DNA of 64,000 nt from Rhynochetos jubatus (Eukaryota; Chordata; Aves; Eurypygiformes; Rhynochetidae): the NCBI GenBank assembly GCA_027574665.1, contig CM050650.1, positions 52,745,304-52,809,303 of the forward strand, read 5' to 3'. The translations under genes were made by a program, and so were the position numbers. Under the pieces are notes generated by a model, which was not told where the DNA came from, did no database searches, and saw only the letters and a program-made list of their open reading frames with translations. Shown here piece by piece: positions 46,769-60,179 of the stretch; position 1 is the first letter of the stretch; every line of letters starts with the position of its first letter.

Positions 46769-49700
46769 GTACTTGCACCAACCGCGCTTGCATCGTTGCT
46801 TTAAAAAGTCTGTCAGGTTTAGAGACTGTAGCAGAGTAGAGGAGAAGCTGTCCTGTTGATGTGGTCAGTCACATATGAGGAAAGGTGATGCTGAGAAATG
46901 AGTTCTCAAAGTAGTGGTGGCAGTGGAACACTTAATGCAATCCATGAGGTGAGAAACTGTTGAGAGGAAAAGAGAGGCACACAGAGGTCTGCTAAGTCAT
47001 TTGACTTACAGAGTGATTTGAAGAGTGGTTTTCTGGGAAATCAGCACTGCAAAAAGGCAAAATTAGTCCAATGGAATAGCACTTCAATAAAAACTATGAA
47101 AACATTTCTCTTCTTGTGAAATAATACATGCCCACACTTGGGAACTTAAAACAGCTGTGACAAATTGGAAAGCCATTTCCAAGAAGTTGGTGTTTTGTTT
47201 TGGTTTTTTTTAATAGCAATCCTTTCAGCCATTTGTTATTATTAGTCTTTACAAATAAATTCATTACTTGTCTGTGTCTGATTTTCCACTGTTTTCAGTG
47301 CTTTTGGAAGAGAAAGGCCCCTGTGTGTTCAGTGGTGCTGCTCAAAACGTTGGTGTGCAGTAGCAAAGGGAGCCTTCAGAGTGTTGACCTTTACGCCGTG
47401 GTGGTTTGGCTGTTTAAATTCACAATGGTTAGTTTCCTATGTGAGCATTTGGTATTCCTGTATGAAAATTTACTTTAAAGTTGTCACTCAATCCTACGTC
47501 ACAACAGTAAATTACTGCAGAGCAGAGACAAAAGGGAGGACACTAGCTTACATTGGTAACTGGTATAATAGCAACCAAGGGAATGAAGAGGGAGCAAACC
47601 TGTTTATGGGGACATTTCCTGGGCCCACGTTGGGCCCAGTTTGATGCAAACACTGGTCCTGCAATGCAGCTTTACAGCAGGCCAGTTCTCTGGCAACCAT
47701 CTGAAGTTATTGTTGTGGAGGTGGCGAAAGAGGTAATTTTGCTCAAAATAGAAACATTCTACTCTTATTACTTCAAAAAGCTTGGGGCCAGACGCGGATC
47801 ACCTTGGGGGCAGCTCACCACACATCCCCAGGTTGACGGAGAATGGCACCCTGCCCCCGGTCATCAGAGCCTCTGGGTATGCTGCCTCCTAGCACACTGG
47901 GTCCATGCGTTACAGCACACACTGCCAAGCTGGTGGCTTGGAGCTGCCTTGGGAGGCTTTCTGTCTTCCTCCTAATGAGAAGGTCTTGTTAGAAGATCCT
48001 CTTCTTTTTTTTTTTTTTCCCCTGGAAGCCTTTTATTTCTGGATGTGTCTTTTGGGATTCAGCTGTTGACTCAATCAGTAAGATAGTGAGCAGTTCACGT
48101 TATGTGCTTCTCTAGGAATTTATGAAGCTACCACTTTTCACTCCCACCTCCTGGCGTGCAGCCACCTGCCTGGGTAGACAGCTCCCTTTAAACGGATGAC
48201 ACGCAGGTTCTCATTGCAAGATGTGAACATCAGATTTTCCCATCCTGAACTGGCTCTCTCGATGACAGGAGTCCGGGCAGCCAGAGGACAACAACTCCCA
48301 TCGTGGTTACTGAGGTGAGGGGGTAATAAAAGTGGTGTGCTATCAGTCTGGGGCAGCATGGGTTCTCTCAGCGCGACACCCCAAATGCAGGACTCTTCAT
48401 ACAAGTATTCTGCACCCGCTCTTGACAAGTTGGTACTTGGGAATATAGGGAATATAGACTTCACCTAGTCCATTGCGGATCACTCGCCTTGTTATTTTGG
48501 GTTTGGATAGCTGTGAAGGCAGGTTTCGGGTGGGAAGCTTCCCCAGGAACACTAGCACCAGTGGCAATGCACTGCGTGACTGTCCACTTACTGCGACTAG
48601 AGACTGAAGAGGTACGCCAGGCCTGTGCCCATATAAAGGAGCTGGAGGGGTTTCCCAGAGAGGAGTGAGACACAGAGAAATACAAAAGGTTACCAGATTC
48701 TTCTCATGCTGAAGGTCAGTGCTTTTTAAATGCAGACTGGGCACAGCTTCTTCCAAAAGGCCTTAGATAGAATATAGGCTGTGCGCACTGGCACACCTGA
48801 TAGAGGCTACACAGGGTAGCCTAAAGGGCTGCCTGTAAGGACCCATAGTTGCTGTCAAATCTGATCCTAAGGTTAGTAATAGGAAACTTCTTTATTAGCA
48901 TCCCGGAATCTAACAATAAAGCTAGCAAGTAACTTTGTGGTATCCTGCTTCATTATAAATATGTCAAGCCTGCTTAAACGTGATGGATCTACCCTGACAA
49001 CCACTTGCAGTTTTCCAGTTCAGAACTGTGAGCCTCGCAAAAGCTCTTTGTGAGAGTGAATATTCTGAATTTCTGAAGGAGCGCTAAACTTTTGGCATAG
49101 GCACCATCCAGTTCTGAATCTACTAGCTGATGAATCATCCAGAGAGATTTTCTTCATCTCCTTCAAACTGAAAAACACAGATTACAGATGTAATGTTCTA
49201 GCAGTAACTATCTTACCTAACCTTTACCCTTGCTTTCCCAGGAACTGGCGCCCACCAAAGCTTTACCCTCTTTTGCTAAAAGCCCGAAGAGCACTTTGAC
49301 TCAGACTTCTCCAACAGAAATACGCAGCAGCGCAAATAGAACAGACCAAAGTGACTGAACCAAAACATTAGATTGCATATTCTCCTGCGGGAAAAGAATG
49401 AAAGAAAAAACACATGACAGATGGTAGTCAAATCACTCACCCTTTATTAGAAACCGCTCCAACAGCACACACTTCAAGAAGCCTTATAGAAATAGCAGAC
49501 AACAATCCATGCTTCAGCAAGCTCTGTTCACAGGCTAAGGGCTGTGAATCTCCTAATGAGTCCTTGTCTTTTAGTTAACTTTTGTATTTCTACGTTATGT
49601 GTGTCTTAGATTTAATTATTTCCTCTCCAGGCTTGGGATTTGTGCTTTCTTCGGTAATGATGGCAGTCTTTAAAACTTTTCATATAAAACACTTGTGAAA

Positions 49701-52700
49701 GTGAACTTATTTTCTCATCTGGATGTCATAAAAATTAGTAAGCAAGAAAGGAACCTTTCTGCTTTCAGAGGAGGGGATAATACAATGGCGCTGAGAGGGT
49801 CTCTGTTCTGCATAATGATTTGTGTCTGAGCCTCTCTTTTTCTCTCATCCTCATTCTGTAGGAAATACCTTCCTTAGTTCTCAGGATAAACGAGCTGCAT
49901 TTTGAAATAAGGGTCAAGAGCAGGTGGAAGAATGCCCGTTTCTATGCTACAGCTAATGACTAAGGATCCTAGTGATTAGTACCTAGTAATTTCCCCCCTG
50001 TTCTCAAGTTCTTGAAAGCATGAAAGAAGATAATTGCCATTTAATTTAATGAAATAGAACGGAACAGTAGAAACAGAAGAGAATATGACATCAAATGAGA
50101 CTGCGTGGTTTTTTCGACCACACTTGAGAACGTAGCCTCCCTTGTCTGTGGGTACAAATACCCCTTTGCTCTCAGTAGCAACTCTTAAATCCCTGAAAGA
50201 GTAAGCAAATAAAAGCAGGAGACATGCTACTTTGCAAAGGGTTTCTTTCTTGAGGGAAAACGGAGAAAACAGTGTATTAGTCGATGTGATATTTTAGAGT
50301 CCTTTCCACCAACATTTTAATTGCAAAGGCAAGCAGAAGTTCTCCAAAGAAAATAAAAATTGTATTTGTCTCAAGGTCGTTTCTGATGGTGGGAAATGTG
50401 AATGGTTGCAGCAAAAGAATAAAACTGAGGGTAGATAAACTGTATTCCCTGCACGACTATGATGGTATGTTATACTGAAGAACTAACTGTGCATCTGTGT
50501 GCCTCTGCAAACTAGGCAGAAAACTGCTCATTGTGTTAACTGGTTAACTAGGAGGAAAATCTTTGTATTTCTATAGATAAAAATCACAATATAATAGAAA
50601 TTAAAAGATGGACACCAGTGGGGGCATAATATAGCTCCAGTGTATTCCAGATTAATAACCTTATGGTCAGTATTCTGTGCCCTGGTAGGAAATTCTGTAT
50701 GTAGGTTCATCTCAACCCAACTTCCTTAGTATTCGGTGTTTTAAAGTAATTTAGCTATCATAGTGGGACTTTTAAAAGTGTTATCATATAATTGCTACCA
50801 TCCTCAGTGCATAATACTGCTTCAGGCGAAAGAGTAGATGATTTGAATGTTTTTCAGAGAGCTACAAAGATCAGAGTATTTTTGTGTGCCAGAAGCAATC
50901 ATGTAAGCCAGTAGGCTAACTCCTTGGCACGCAGGGAACAATACCACAGAGCCACGGGGTGGCAAGCCTCTCTTTTCTCACTACTTCTTCAGGGCTCCAG
51001 TTCTGCAGCTTCAAAATAGCAAAGTTCAATGTATCACTCGTGCCCTTCTACCTCTTAATGCAGCATCTCCTGGAGGAATCTATCTGCACCCCACGGAATA
51101 ACACTCTTCGGGCCATCTGTCTCAGCTCACGTGTGTGCACAGTTCTTGTACACCCTTGTCCATCTGCTGCTCAGCTGAGCTACGTGCTGGTTTTGTGAAA
51201 ACCAGGTGATACACCTGACCTCAGGACTGACGGTAGCAGCTGATCAGTACTGGTGGGAGTTAAGCCCATCTCCCTTTTTCCAAAAGAAAAGGACAGTTAA
51301 AAAGACTATCTAAATATAGAGCAGAAAAAAAAAATAACCATGTCATTGCATCTAGGACATCGTCTAGAGTTACTATGTAGGATTTGGAATCCAGTTCTTG
51401 GGGTTATTTAAATATATAACCAAATAAGGTGTTTTCATTGCTTTCATTTTGCTTTCATGAGCCTTTTTTTTAGCATAACAAAAATGCATAAAGGAAAAGT
51501 TTGCAGTTCCTGAGAAACAGCAAGCCCTCTAATAAAACCGGAATTAAGTAAATAAAAGATTTATTATAAAATCAGTAAAACATTTGGAAATTTAAGTTCA
51601 AAATATAGATGTTTATAACATAATACGTGGCACAGTGGCTTGGAGGAGAGCTGAAGGACATGACAGAGGGATATTTCAGACATTATCTATTAGCGATACC
51701 TTTCTTGGCGGTGAAAAATCTTCCACGCTCTGGCAAGATATTTGAATTCATAGCTGACTAATATAAAAATTAATCAAAACTTCTTAGTGCAAAATTCTTA
51801 TCTGTGGTCTGTCTATGGATAAAAAGGCAACTGAAAGTGAAATTGAAACAAAAATGTACAGTCTTCTGGGACAATTTTCTTTTGGCCACTTTCATCATAA
51901 AGAAGTGAGAAGCTGTCTTTGTATTTTCAGTCAAACAAACAAACAAAACTTCACTGGGGTGTTATTTCTTTGATTTATAAAATTAGAAGTACAGAAAGAT
52001 CTGCAGTACTCAAGCCACACACCGATGTATTTATTTAACACAGATGAAAATCTGCCTGCCAAGATGTTGTCTTCACGTTTAACAAGGTTTGATGTTAAAT
52101 TTAGTTCATAAAAATTGATGTAGCTTCACGGCAGAAGATTAATAATCATTCTCTTTAGAAGAGGGCTGTATTTCATTATCTGTCCAAAATTCACTTTTGA
52201 GCCCACCTAGGCTGTTACACTGACTCAGAAAAAGCGCCTGGTTTTACAGGGGGTGGGATGTGTACTCCCCACCACCCAGCATTTGTCAGGAGTCTGAGCT
52301 GAGGGAGCCAGCAGTGCTGAATAACGGGGTGCAAAGCAGCTGAGGAGATATTGCAATGCTCTCAAGGAGCTACCTGGTGCTTCAGGGTAGTTACACCTTA
52401 TCTGGCTGTTGTTAGTGCCAGGCAGCATTGTTTGTAGAAGACAGAGGGATATTTCCATCTGCAGTACATGAGGTAGGTAGATACACTGCGGCACGATGCC
52501 ACAAGGGAATTAGAGCGAGGCAGTTCTCGGCTGGGCAGCGGAACAGGCTGCTTCGTGCTGCTAATGCGGTGGGGTCTGGTACCTTACAACTCCTTTTCTC
52601 TGAAAGGCACTGTAAATCTGGAGCAAGAGAGGCCCGAGTGTGCTGGTACGAGGCTGATGCTGCTGTTAAGGGAAGAATGTTAAGAGACCAGAAGCTTCCA

Positions 52701-53990
52701 GCTGTCTGGGGCACTGTGGATCTGCAGAGAAAGTCTTTAGTAGAGAGGGGCCTGAAGCATCCCTGCGATGACCTTTTACTTTGTCCTGGGGCATTAACTC
52801 ACTAAGGCAGCACCTTAACTAATGAGAAAGAATATTGTCTTTGGATATAAATGTCAGCGTACTTTCAGTAACACATACATCTACATTTTATTAATCAAAA
52901 AATGGTTTTGCATGTCTTTGGCCTAAAAACCTAGAAATGCAATGGTCAGTGAACAATAAGAAGTTGCTTTAGGGCCCCGAATGTGTGCTTGGTTTTGTTT
53001 TTCTACACGGTCCTACATAGAGCCCAACCTAGTGGGGACTGATGGAACAGCCCAAATAAATGAGCGGCTCTGGTTCAATGGTTTATAACCAACACAAGTG
53101 GTGCAAGCAATTTAAAAGTCCTTTGTTTTGGTACTTATATACAGTAAACTTTTCCAATTGCATAGATTTGTAATTGAATTTTAATATTTTTCTTTAATCA
53201 CCAATGTCTGTAGGTATTCTCTTTTCATTAGTGTCTGCTTTGCCTTTTCCCATCCGACCAAACCCAGCTGCATGTATGGTGCCCTAGCTGTGAAACGGTA
53301 ACAAGAAACACTTGCATGTCTACACTACTCTCACCAGGGTAGACGCATTATCTGTTACACAGCACCACAGTTACAAAGGTTGTACACAAATTTGATAATA
53401 AACCAAGCTTCAACCCCGTCTCCTTCGTGCTTTTAGTGCTCTCAGGAGTTTTCTTTTTGGCTTGTTTGATTCTCAGGCGTTTTCCTACGTGGTGTCCCAT
53501 CTATGTGCCACAGGATTGGTCATGGTTCTTAGCTGGGCTTGGTAGCATCCACCTTCTCTGGCTGGGGAAATGAGTCAGCAGAAACTACTGTGCCTCACTG
53601 AACACAGTCTCAGGGAAAAACCTACCTTGTCACACAAGAAAACACTGAAATATTACATCTCCCAACCCCGCTTGAGCAAAAATAAACCTTTTTAATTGAG
53701 GAAGTAATTGGGGGGTGCAAAGAGATGGGAGAACAGGCTTCTATTTGAAAAATGATTGTGAGAGGAAATAACTGAGTCAAATCAAAATAAATCCATTTTT
53801 TCCAACAACTTTCATTAACTTCAGTTTGTTTCTCTAGGCAATAGGAACAGAATACAAAAACATTGCAAAAAACATTCTCTGAGGATGCTTACAGACCTGC
53901 AGATGTTCCTAATAGATGAAGCCCTGGGTCTGCAGCACAGATGGAAAGTGATAAATGATTAAGATGTTATAGGATATAAATAACAATACT
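46769..53990. other. Intergenic, no gene recognised
   Basis: Mostly AT-rich unique DNA upstream of SHPRH. On the minus strand, 48138-48756 holds two overlapping open frames (108 and 119 codons) in different frames that may be one broken coding remnant. I do not recognise them. No GRM1 coding exon, RNA gene or clear repeat was found. Confidence 0.6.
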
Positions 53991-54109
53991 ACAATGTTGT
54001 GTGCAGAGATATCAGCAAAACAAGGAATGCTTACCTTATGGCTTGATAAGCATCTTGTTTATGGCTTATCACAAACTGCAACAGTTCTGGCTCCTGCCCA
54101 AAGTGTAAC

Positions 54110-54310
54110 TTGGTGTATGTCTGTCGGGGCCCTGGGGGCACTATCAGCCCTGACTGTCCCTGCCTGGCCACCCCCGGGCTCTGCCCCCGGCTGCCCAGCT
54201 CCTGCCTGGGGCAGTGGCACGGTTGGGATGGGTTGCCAGGCCCTGCCCTGATGGATCCCTGCGGGTATCCCCCAGCCACCACCTGCCCCAGGGAGCCCTA
54301 GGATGCCTGC
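54110..54310. other. GC-rich patch in AT-rich DNA, nature unknown
   Basis: A C/G-rich block (for example CTGTCGGGGCCCTGGGGGCA and CCAGCCACCACCTGCCCCAG) stands out from its surroundings. Several overlapping open frames on both strands follow from base composition alone. CpG is not especially dense, so it is not a clear promoter. Confidence 0.5.
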
Positions 54311-54465
54311 TCCACAGGGAGAACAATGAGCACGCTTCTACCATAGGCCAAGAACCAGTTTTCCTTTCTCCTGTATCTGGAAACAGCATTTGTCAGGAAG
54401 TCTTCCAGAAAGGATTAAGCCAGTGGGAAATACCCACAATACCCACTTTTAACCCAAATGCTTAG

Positions 54466-57400
54466 AAACATGACAGTGCTGTGCACAGCTAGCTGCTGGT
54501 GGGGTCGAAGGAAGAGAGCAGGGTCAGGCGAGGTTCATTTTCAGAGAACCAGCCACACACCATTATTCCTAAATTACCGACCAAAACTGACTTAATCCTG
54601 GATGCCGAGTTTGGTTTTGCTTTGCTACCCTGCTAAATCTGGAAGAATTACCTGCAGCTGCTGATGTTGCTCCTTGTTCTTGAGCCAAATAAACACCATG
54701 GTTTGAGATGGGAAAAGAGGGGTAGCATCCACACCAAGCAAACCCTCACAGATGTTTTGTCCCAGCTTCTTGCAACTTGAGAGCTTTCCAAGGAGGCTGC
54801 GGGGCAGGCAGTCACCTTTTCCCGTTCTGTCTGATTGGGCCCAGCTGAATTTGTTCAGGCTTGGGTTTGGTTTGCCCCATTAGGGTTTGGTGTGCTTGGA
54901 CTTTCTGGTGCCACCTTTCCCAGGCAATATGTGCCTTCCACATCTGTTTTGCACAAGCGGGGTGGTTATCTGAGGCCAGGCTGATTCTTCCCGGTTCACG
55001 CTTTGCATTTCTGAGGGATGCTTCTGAAGTTAATGTTGTTTGGAGCTAGGTAACCTCACTCTGAGCGATCATTAAGGTATGTGTAATGTAAAGTAACATA
55101 AAGGACAATCTGCTCTAAAGTGGTCTTTATTCTTCAAATGCAGACACTTCCCTGCCTCATAGCCCTAAAGTATTATACGCTAAACAAATAGCTTTCTCCT
55201 GAGTAGCCAACTTCCAAGAGACAATTACCATAATTACTCTAGGTATTACACGCTTCTGTCCACAGAGTAAGAACTGCATCTAATCAGAATTATCCCATAA
55301 ACTATATAAAGATCTGAGACTGTTTAACAGCATTGAATGCGGATTGCCTTCAAAGAAAAGGTTTCTGAATACATTATCTACACTATAATATTAAAAATAG
55401 CATCAAACTGTATAACAGCTTCCTCTCACCCATGTTTCGTATCTCCAACCAAGGCAGTTAAAATGGGCAAAGAGATAAGACAGTTTGATCTCAGCATCCT
55501 AAACCATACAATTTACAACTGAAATGTTAAGAGAATTTTCTAAAACCCCTTGGATCTCTTCCACGCTCTCCTATGTACCCTGCAACCTCATGGAGCCAAT
55601 GCGAACTCTGGTCTTGCAGATCGGGTCTTGCTTGCAGCAACAATTAGGCCAGGATGTCTCTCTCCTCACTTGTGGTGGTCTTGAACTAGAAAGTATATAC
55701 ACAGATGGAAAGCACAGCTGTGGTGCATGGAATATGTGTGTGGTGCTTCCTTCATAGGATAGTAGTTCCTCTGAATGTTTACTGGGCAGATCTTTCTTAT
55801 TTATTTATTGATGAGGCTTTTACTGCATTAGAAATGAGTAAACAAAATTAAAAATAAACTAGACAACTGAAGCTGAAGGCCATCTTCTCACCGTATATCC
55901 CTAAATTCTTCTCCTTACCCTCCTCCTCAATTTCTAAAAAAAAAACAAAACAAAAAAAAAAACCAAACCCCAAACTGTGAGGGCACAAACTTAAAAGCGT
56001 GTTAAATGAGAGTGGAGTTAAGCATATGTCCAAATACTCTTTGAGATTATGTTCTATGCATGTGTTGTCAGTTTGTTTCCATGTAGCTACAAAATGAAAG
56101 TGAACAAGGAAGACTTTTCACGCAGATCTAGGCTGAAATTTTAGGTTGATTTAGAAAATAAGCTGAAAATGTTGTATAAATGACTTGAGTGGCTCATACT
56201 GTGTTATCTGGTAAAAGAGAGTAAGAAGAAAGAACAGTGTGCAGATTTGCTTCCTCTGTTGACGGTGGTTGGAATTTAGAGAAAAACAAAAGCCAGCTAG
56301 GACATAGGATGTTCAACTAGGCTGAGAGATCTAATAATAGATCTCTCTGAAGAGAGAAAAAGCCAGTTTCCTGAGATATGAATGCAAGGCAAAGAAGACA
56401 AACTATGTGCAGGTACCATTTAGAAGTCAGAAACAAAATAGGAATTCAGATATTTATATGCAACACCAGCAAGCATCTGTTGAGTTTAAATAAAGGTACC
56501 GAAATCAGTATCTGCCTATTACTGTGGTGAGAGTTAGCAGCTGTCAAATCAACAGAGCTGGTTTGGGATAATTTATTGGGGACTTATGGTTTGCAGCTAA
56601 AGAAAAAGTGTAGTGATGATGGAAAAGCATCCTTTTAGAAGCTGTTGTAAAAAAAAAAAAAAAAAGGAAAACAAACCGAAGTGTAGGCTATTAAAACAAA
56701 CACATGCTGTAGTTATCAAGAAAATGCCCTCCAGAATAAAAATAAAAGTCTATGCCATGAAATTAATACACGTTTACACAACAGGCTTGTACAGAAAATT
56801 CGAAAACCACGAGAACACTTTGTTTTAAACTCATCATTGTGAATATGCTGATATTCTCTAAACAATATAACTAGATGCTATTTAGAAATTTTCCCTTGAG
56901 TGAGTTATCTTAATTAAGTGAAGCAAGTCTTGTTATTGTCTGTGTTGTATTTACAGTAGGATGATACAGCACCTCAGCCGTGTAGTCTTCCTTTCCCTTC
57001 ATCCATTCATTGCTAATAAAATTTCAAGAATCGCCTTCTGATTTACAATTAATAATCTATACACACAATTTACACACATGGGGGGATCAGTGGGTCCATG
57101 AGTATCCCACTTTCCTACCCACCCATATTAACCAGGCACATGGTATCAGTCTGCCTGATGATCCTCCATCCTCCGACTCTGAGAATCACCTCTCAAGTAC
57201 CCGGTTGTATTTCCACAGGGCACGGACACCCCGTTCTGTGGCTGGCCCAGAGCTGTGCTGACTGGGCATCTGGTTGTCACTGCTGGTGCTTTCATCTGCT
57301 TCTGTCCCAGTGAGGGTATTTATGTAGGTCTACTTCTTCTAGTCAACTACTCACTTTCAAAAACTTGAACAAATGCATTCATCTTCGTGAATTTTTCAAA

Positions 57401-58025
57401 TTTCAGTGATTTTTTTTTCCCCAGTTGCAGACTGAAGAGTTTGGTATTTTGTCGGGGGCTGGGGGGAGCTGCAGAGTCAGTAGGCACAGTAAACACACTG
57501 GCTTTATTTCCTTAGACAACCCAAATAAAAGTGTTCTTTAATTAAGATTATGTGAAGCTCTTCTCTTTGGGTTTTGTTCATTGCTTCTGGCCTTCCTTTT
57601 TGATCATTTTCAGTTCAACCTCCTGGCTACAGATAGTAATTAAGATTTTTTAAAGAAACTAATGGTTTTAGGTGCATCCTTTTTCTTAATGTCCAATTCA
57701 AAGCATATGAGAGAATCTGGTATTTCAGAATATTGTTACTCCGCTATTTATAGCAAATCAGGATCTGTTAGTGTCTTATAGCTATGCTTTGCTCAGCAAG
57801 AGCCAAAAAATTCTGAACCACACAGAAGGAAGATATACAGAACAGCATACAACCAAGTATGATGTTTCAAGCTCTGTGATCTGACACATGAACAAAACAT
57901 GAGCCATTAATCAATCATAAGTGGACTGGAGATATAAAGGAAGTATTGCCTAGTTAGAAAATGGGTGCTGAAAGGTAAATAGTTGATGGAAATGCAAGAC
58001 AGAAAGAATTTGAATATACTTACTG
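54466..58025. other. Intergenic, no gene recognised
   Basis: AT-rich sequence with A-rich simple runs and short overlapping open frames without family signatures. A small perfect inverted repeat (AGAGATCTA-ATAA-TAGATCTCT, near 56325) is visible. Confidence 0.6.
56648..56666 (+). repeat. Poly-A tract (about 18 A)
   Basis: A simple A run in AT-rich intergenic DNA; it may be the remnant of a retroposed tail, but no parent sequence is recognised upstream. Confidence 0.75.
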
Positions 58026-58026
58026 A

Positions 58027-58230
58027 GGCCCAGCATTCACGGTCGATGAACTCAAGCTGCTGGACAAGCTGGACCTCAGCCATTTCATCACCAATGGTAG
58101 TGTTATGCTTGATGTTTGTTTCCCTGCTTTAATAAAGGCAATTTTTGAGATAAATCCAGTGTTAAGTCAAGTAGAGGTGCATAGCTGGGCAAGAGTAGGA
58201 AAGTCTGAGCCTGGAGGAACTGGGATTTGA
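58027..58230 (+). other. Coding-like open stretch, unrecognised
   Basis: An open frame after the TGA at 58024 reads G-P-A-F-T-V-D-E-L-K-L-L-D-K-L-D-L-S-H, then F-I-T-N-G, and stays open to TGA near 58230. The first 24 codons have clear codon-like composition (CTC AAG CTG CTG GAC AAG CTG GAC), unlike the AT-rich surroundings. It has no start codon and no recognised parent, so it could be a decayed retrocopy or an exon piece. Confidence 0.35.
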
Positions 58231-59954
58231 AACACACTAAGGACCAGACAGTTATAGCTAGTGGCTGAGAAGCTGGGCACCCCAGGTGAGGATCAAGGTC
58301 TTGGCATCCCTGAAATGGCAGTGGGCCAGCGCAGCCACTTCACCAGAAGAAAATCACAGGGAAAAAGCAATTAATGTGTCACCAAAACCATAGCAGTCTA
58401 CTGTCAGGGAAGTGAGAGGAAAGAGAGTTATAACAGTGATTCTAATAGATCCTGAAGTACTGAAATGCTTCCAGAAATGCTTTGTCTGGATAGAAAGTCA
58501 AAATGATAAAGTCTGTGTGCAAATTCTGTTATCAAGGCAATTCCTCATGAGGACTATAAATAAAAGAAAAACTTAAACGTATGTACTCCGATATTGGTCT
58601 TGTTTTTATTATAGTACAGAAGATGTCAGAACATATGTAAACACTTGGTGAGAACAGCTTTTTTTAATGCTCTGAGCTAGCCTCTCAGTTTGGAGGTGTG
58701 GTGCTTTTGTGCATCAGGGTTTTGAACAAGTGTATCAAGCCATTTGCAAATAGTTGGAGGAGTTGATTTTGTACACCATGTCCTCATGCCGTTTCTGAGT
58801 ATCAGATTTTTGTTCTGCATGTCTTGCTTTAAGTAACAGCTGTGTATTAAAAATAAACACAGTATTACCTTGCTTTAAGTAATAGCTATGTAGTAATAGT
58901 ACAGTATTACCTGGTGCTTTGTGTCTTGTTTGTTGACTGAACCTCTGGGTTCAGATCAAAGCAGGAAAAGTGTGTAAACGGCACAGATATAAATATGTAA
59001 GCAGCGTTATAAAAATATGTATCTGCTCCCTTTTCCTTTTTCAGTGTGGAGTATTTTTCTGTGGCTGTTTCCAGGAGGCAGAGCATTGCCAATAACCTCT
59101 TTATCTCTCATTCAGCATAATATGAATCTAGACCAGGTTTCCTTCGGTCTATGCACCTGTTTGCTCCCTTTGCTCACTCCATAGTGCATATATGCTGTAT
59201 AATCCAGGGAAGACCAATGCAAAATGAAAGAGGGTAATGCCATGGCATCTCAGTCCCTTTGAATTCACTCATGCACATGTCTACAGCTCAATATATCTCA
59301 AACCACAGATCCGCTTTGAGATGTATTGTTTTTCTAAAGCCCTTCAAAACATGCGACTTCCATTATTTTATTGATTAAGTACACCTCTGAGTTCATTCAT
59401 ACATATATATAGTGAGAGCAAAGTGACTAAAAGCCAATCAGTCTGATGGCAGGGATTTTAAGGCATTCTTTCTATCCATCCTGAAGAAATGTAAATGCAT
59501 AAAGAAGGTACAGGGTAGAAAATGAGATCATTTCAGTTAAAGGTTACCACAAAATCCTACTAATCTTCAAGGTATTTCATTCTCCCATTCTTTATTTGCT
59601 ATTGTAGACTTGAAAAATAGGTATTTATGGAAGCTGATAAAGTATCTCGTATATAGTGTTACATAAACAGCAATAGATTGTAAATGGGGGCAGTAACATT
59701 TTGGGGTATTCAGCATAAGTTACACTTTTGATTCGTTAATATTGGCTCTTTTTGAGAGTTGAAAAGGTTCTTTAAAATGTGTCAGACACTTGTTACACAG
59801 AGTTTGATTGCTAAATTGATATTTGTGAAATTACCGTTGATTCTTTAGTCACATGTAAAATATTCCCATTTTGGAGAGACTGCTAACCTTTTCCATCTCC
59901 AACATTTGTAATTTTTAATATTACTTTTTTTTTCTTTTTCTTTTTCTTTTACAG

Positions 59955-60071
59955 AATGTCTAGAAGAGGAGTATGTGGTGAAATGGAGGATACAAATAAC
60001 AGACAGTAAATACAGAGCTGTTTTCTTCCTTCTTGCTAAGTGTAGTCATTGGGGAAATTTCAGAAATGGCG
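59955..60071 (+). other. Exon-like segment on the plus strand, low confidence
   Basis: A strong pyrimidine tract (four CTTTTT units) leads to the acceptor TTTTACAG at 59954. The next sequence stays free of obvious repeat and reaches a donor-like GGCGAG|GTACTT at 60071. It could be a 5' non-coding exon of a plus-strand gene such as GRM1, the mammalian neighbour, but nothing in the sequence proves this. Confidence 0.25.
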
Positions 60072-60179
60072 AGGTACTTGCAGGTTTCCCTCTGTGCGGT
60101 GCAGAGATAAGTTGTTTCATCATACAGTCTGAGAGTAAACTTTCAATCTTCCCAAGATACTTGTTCCTTTTGTAGCTGA

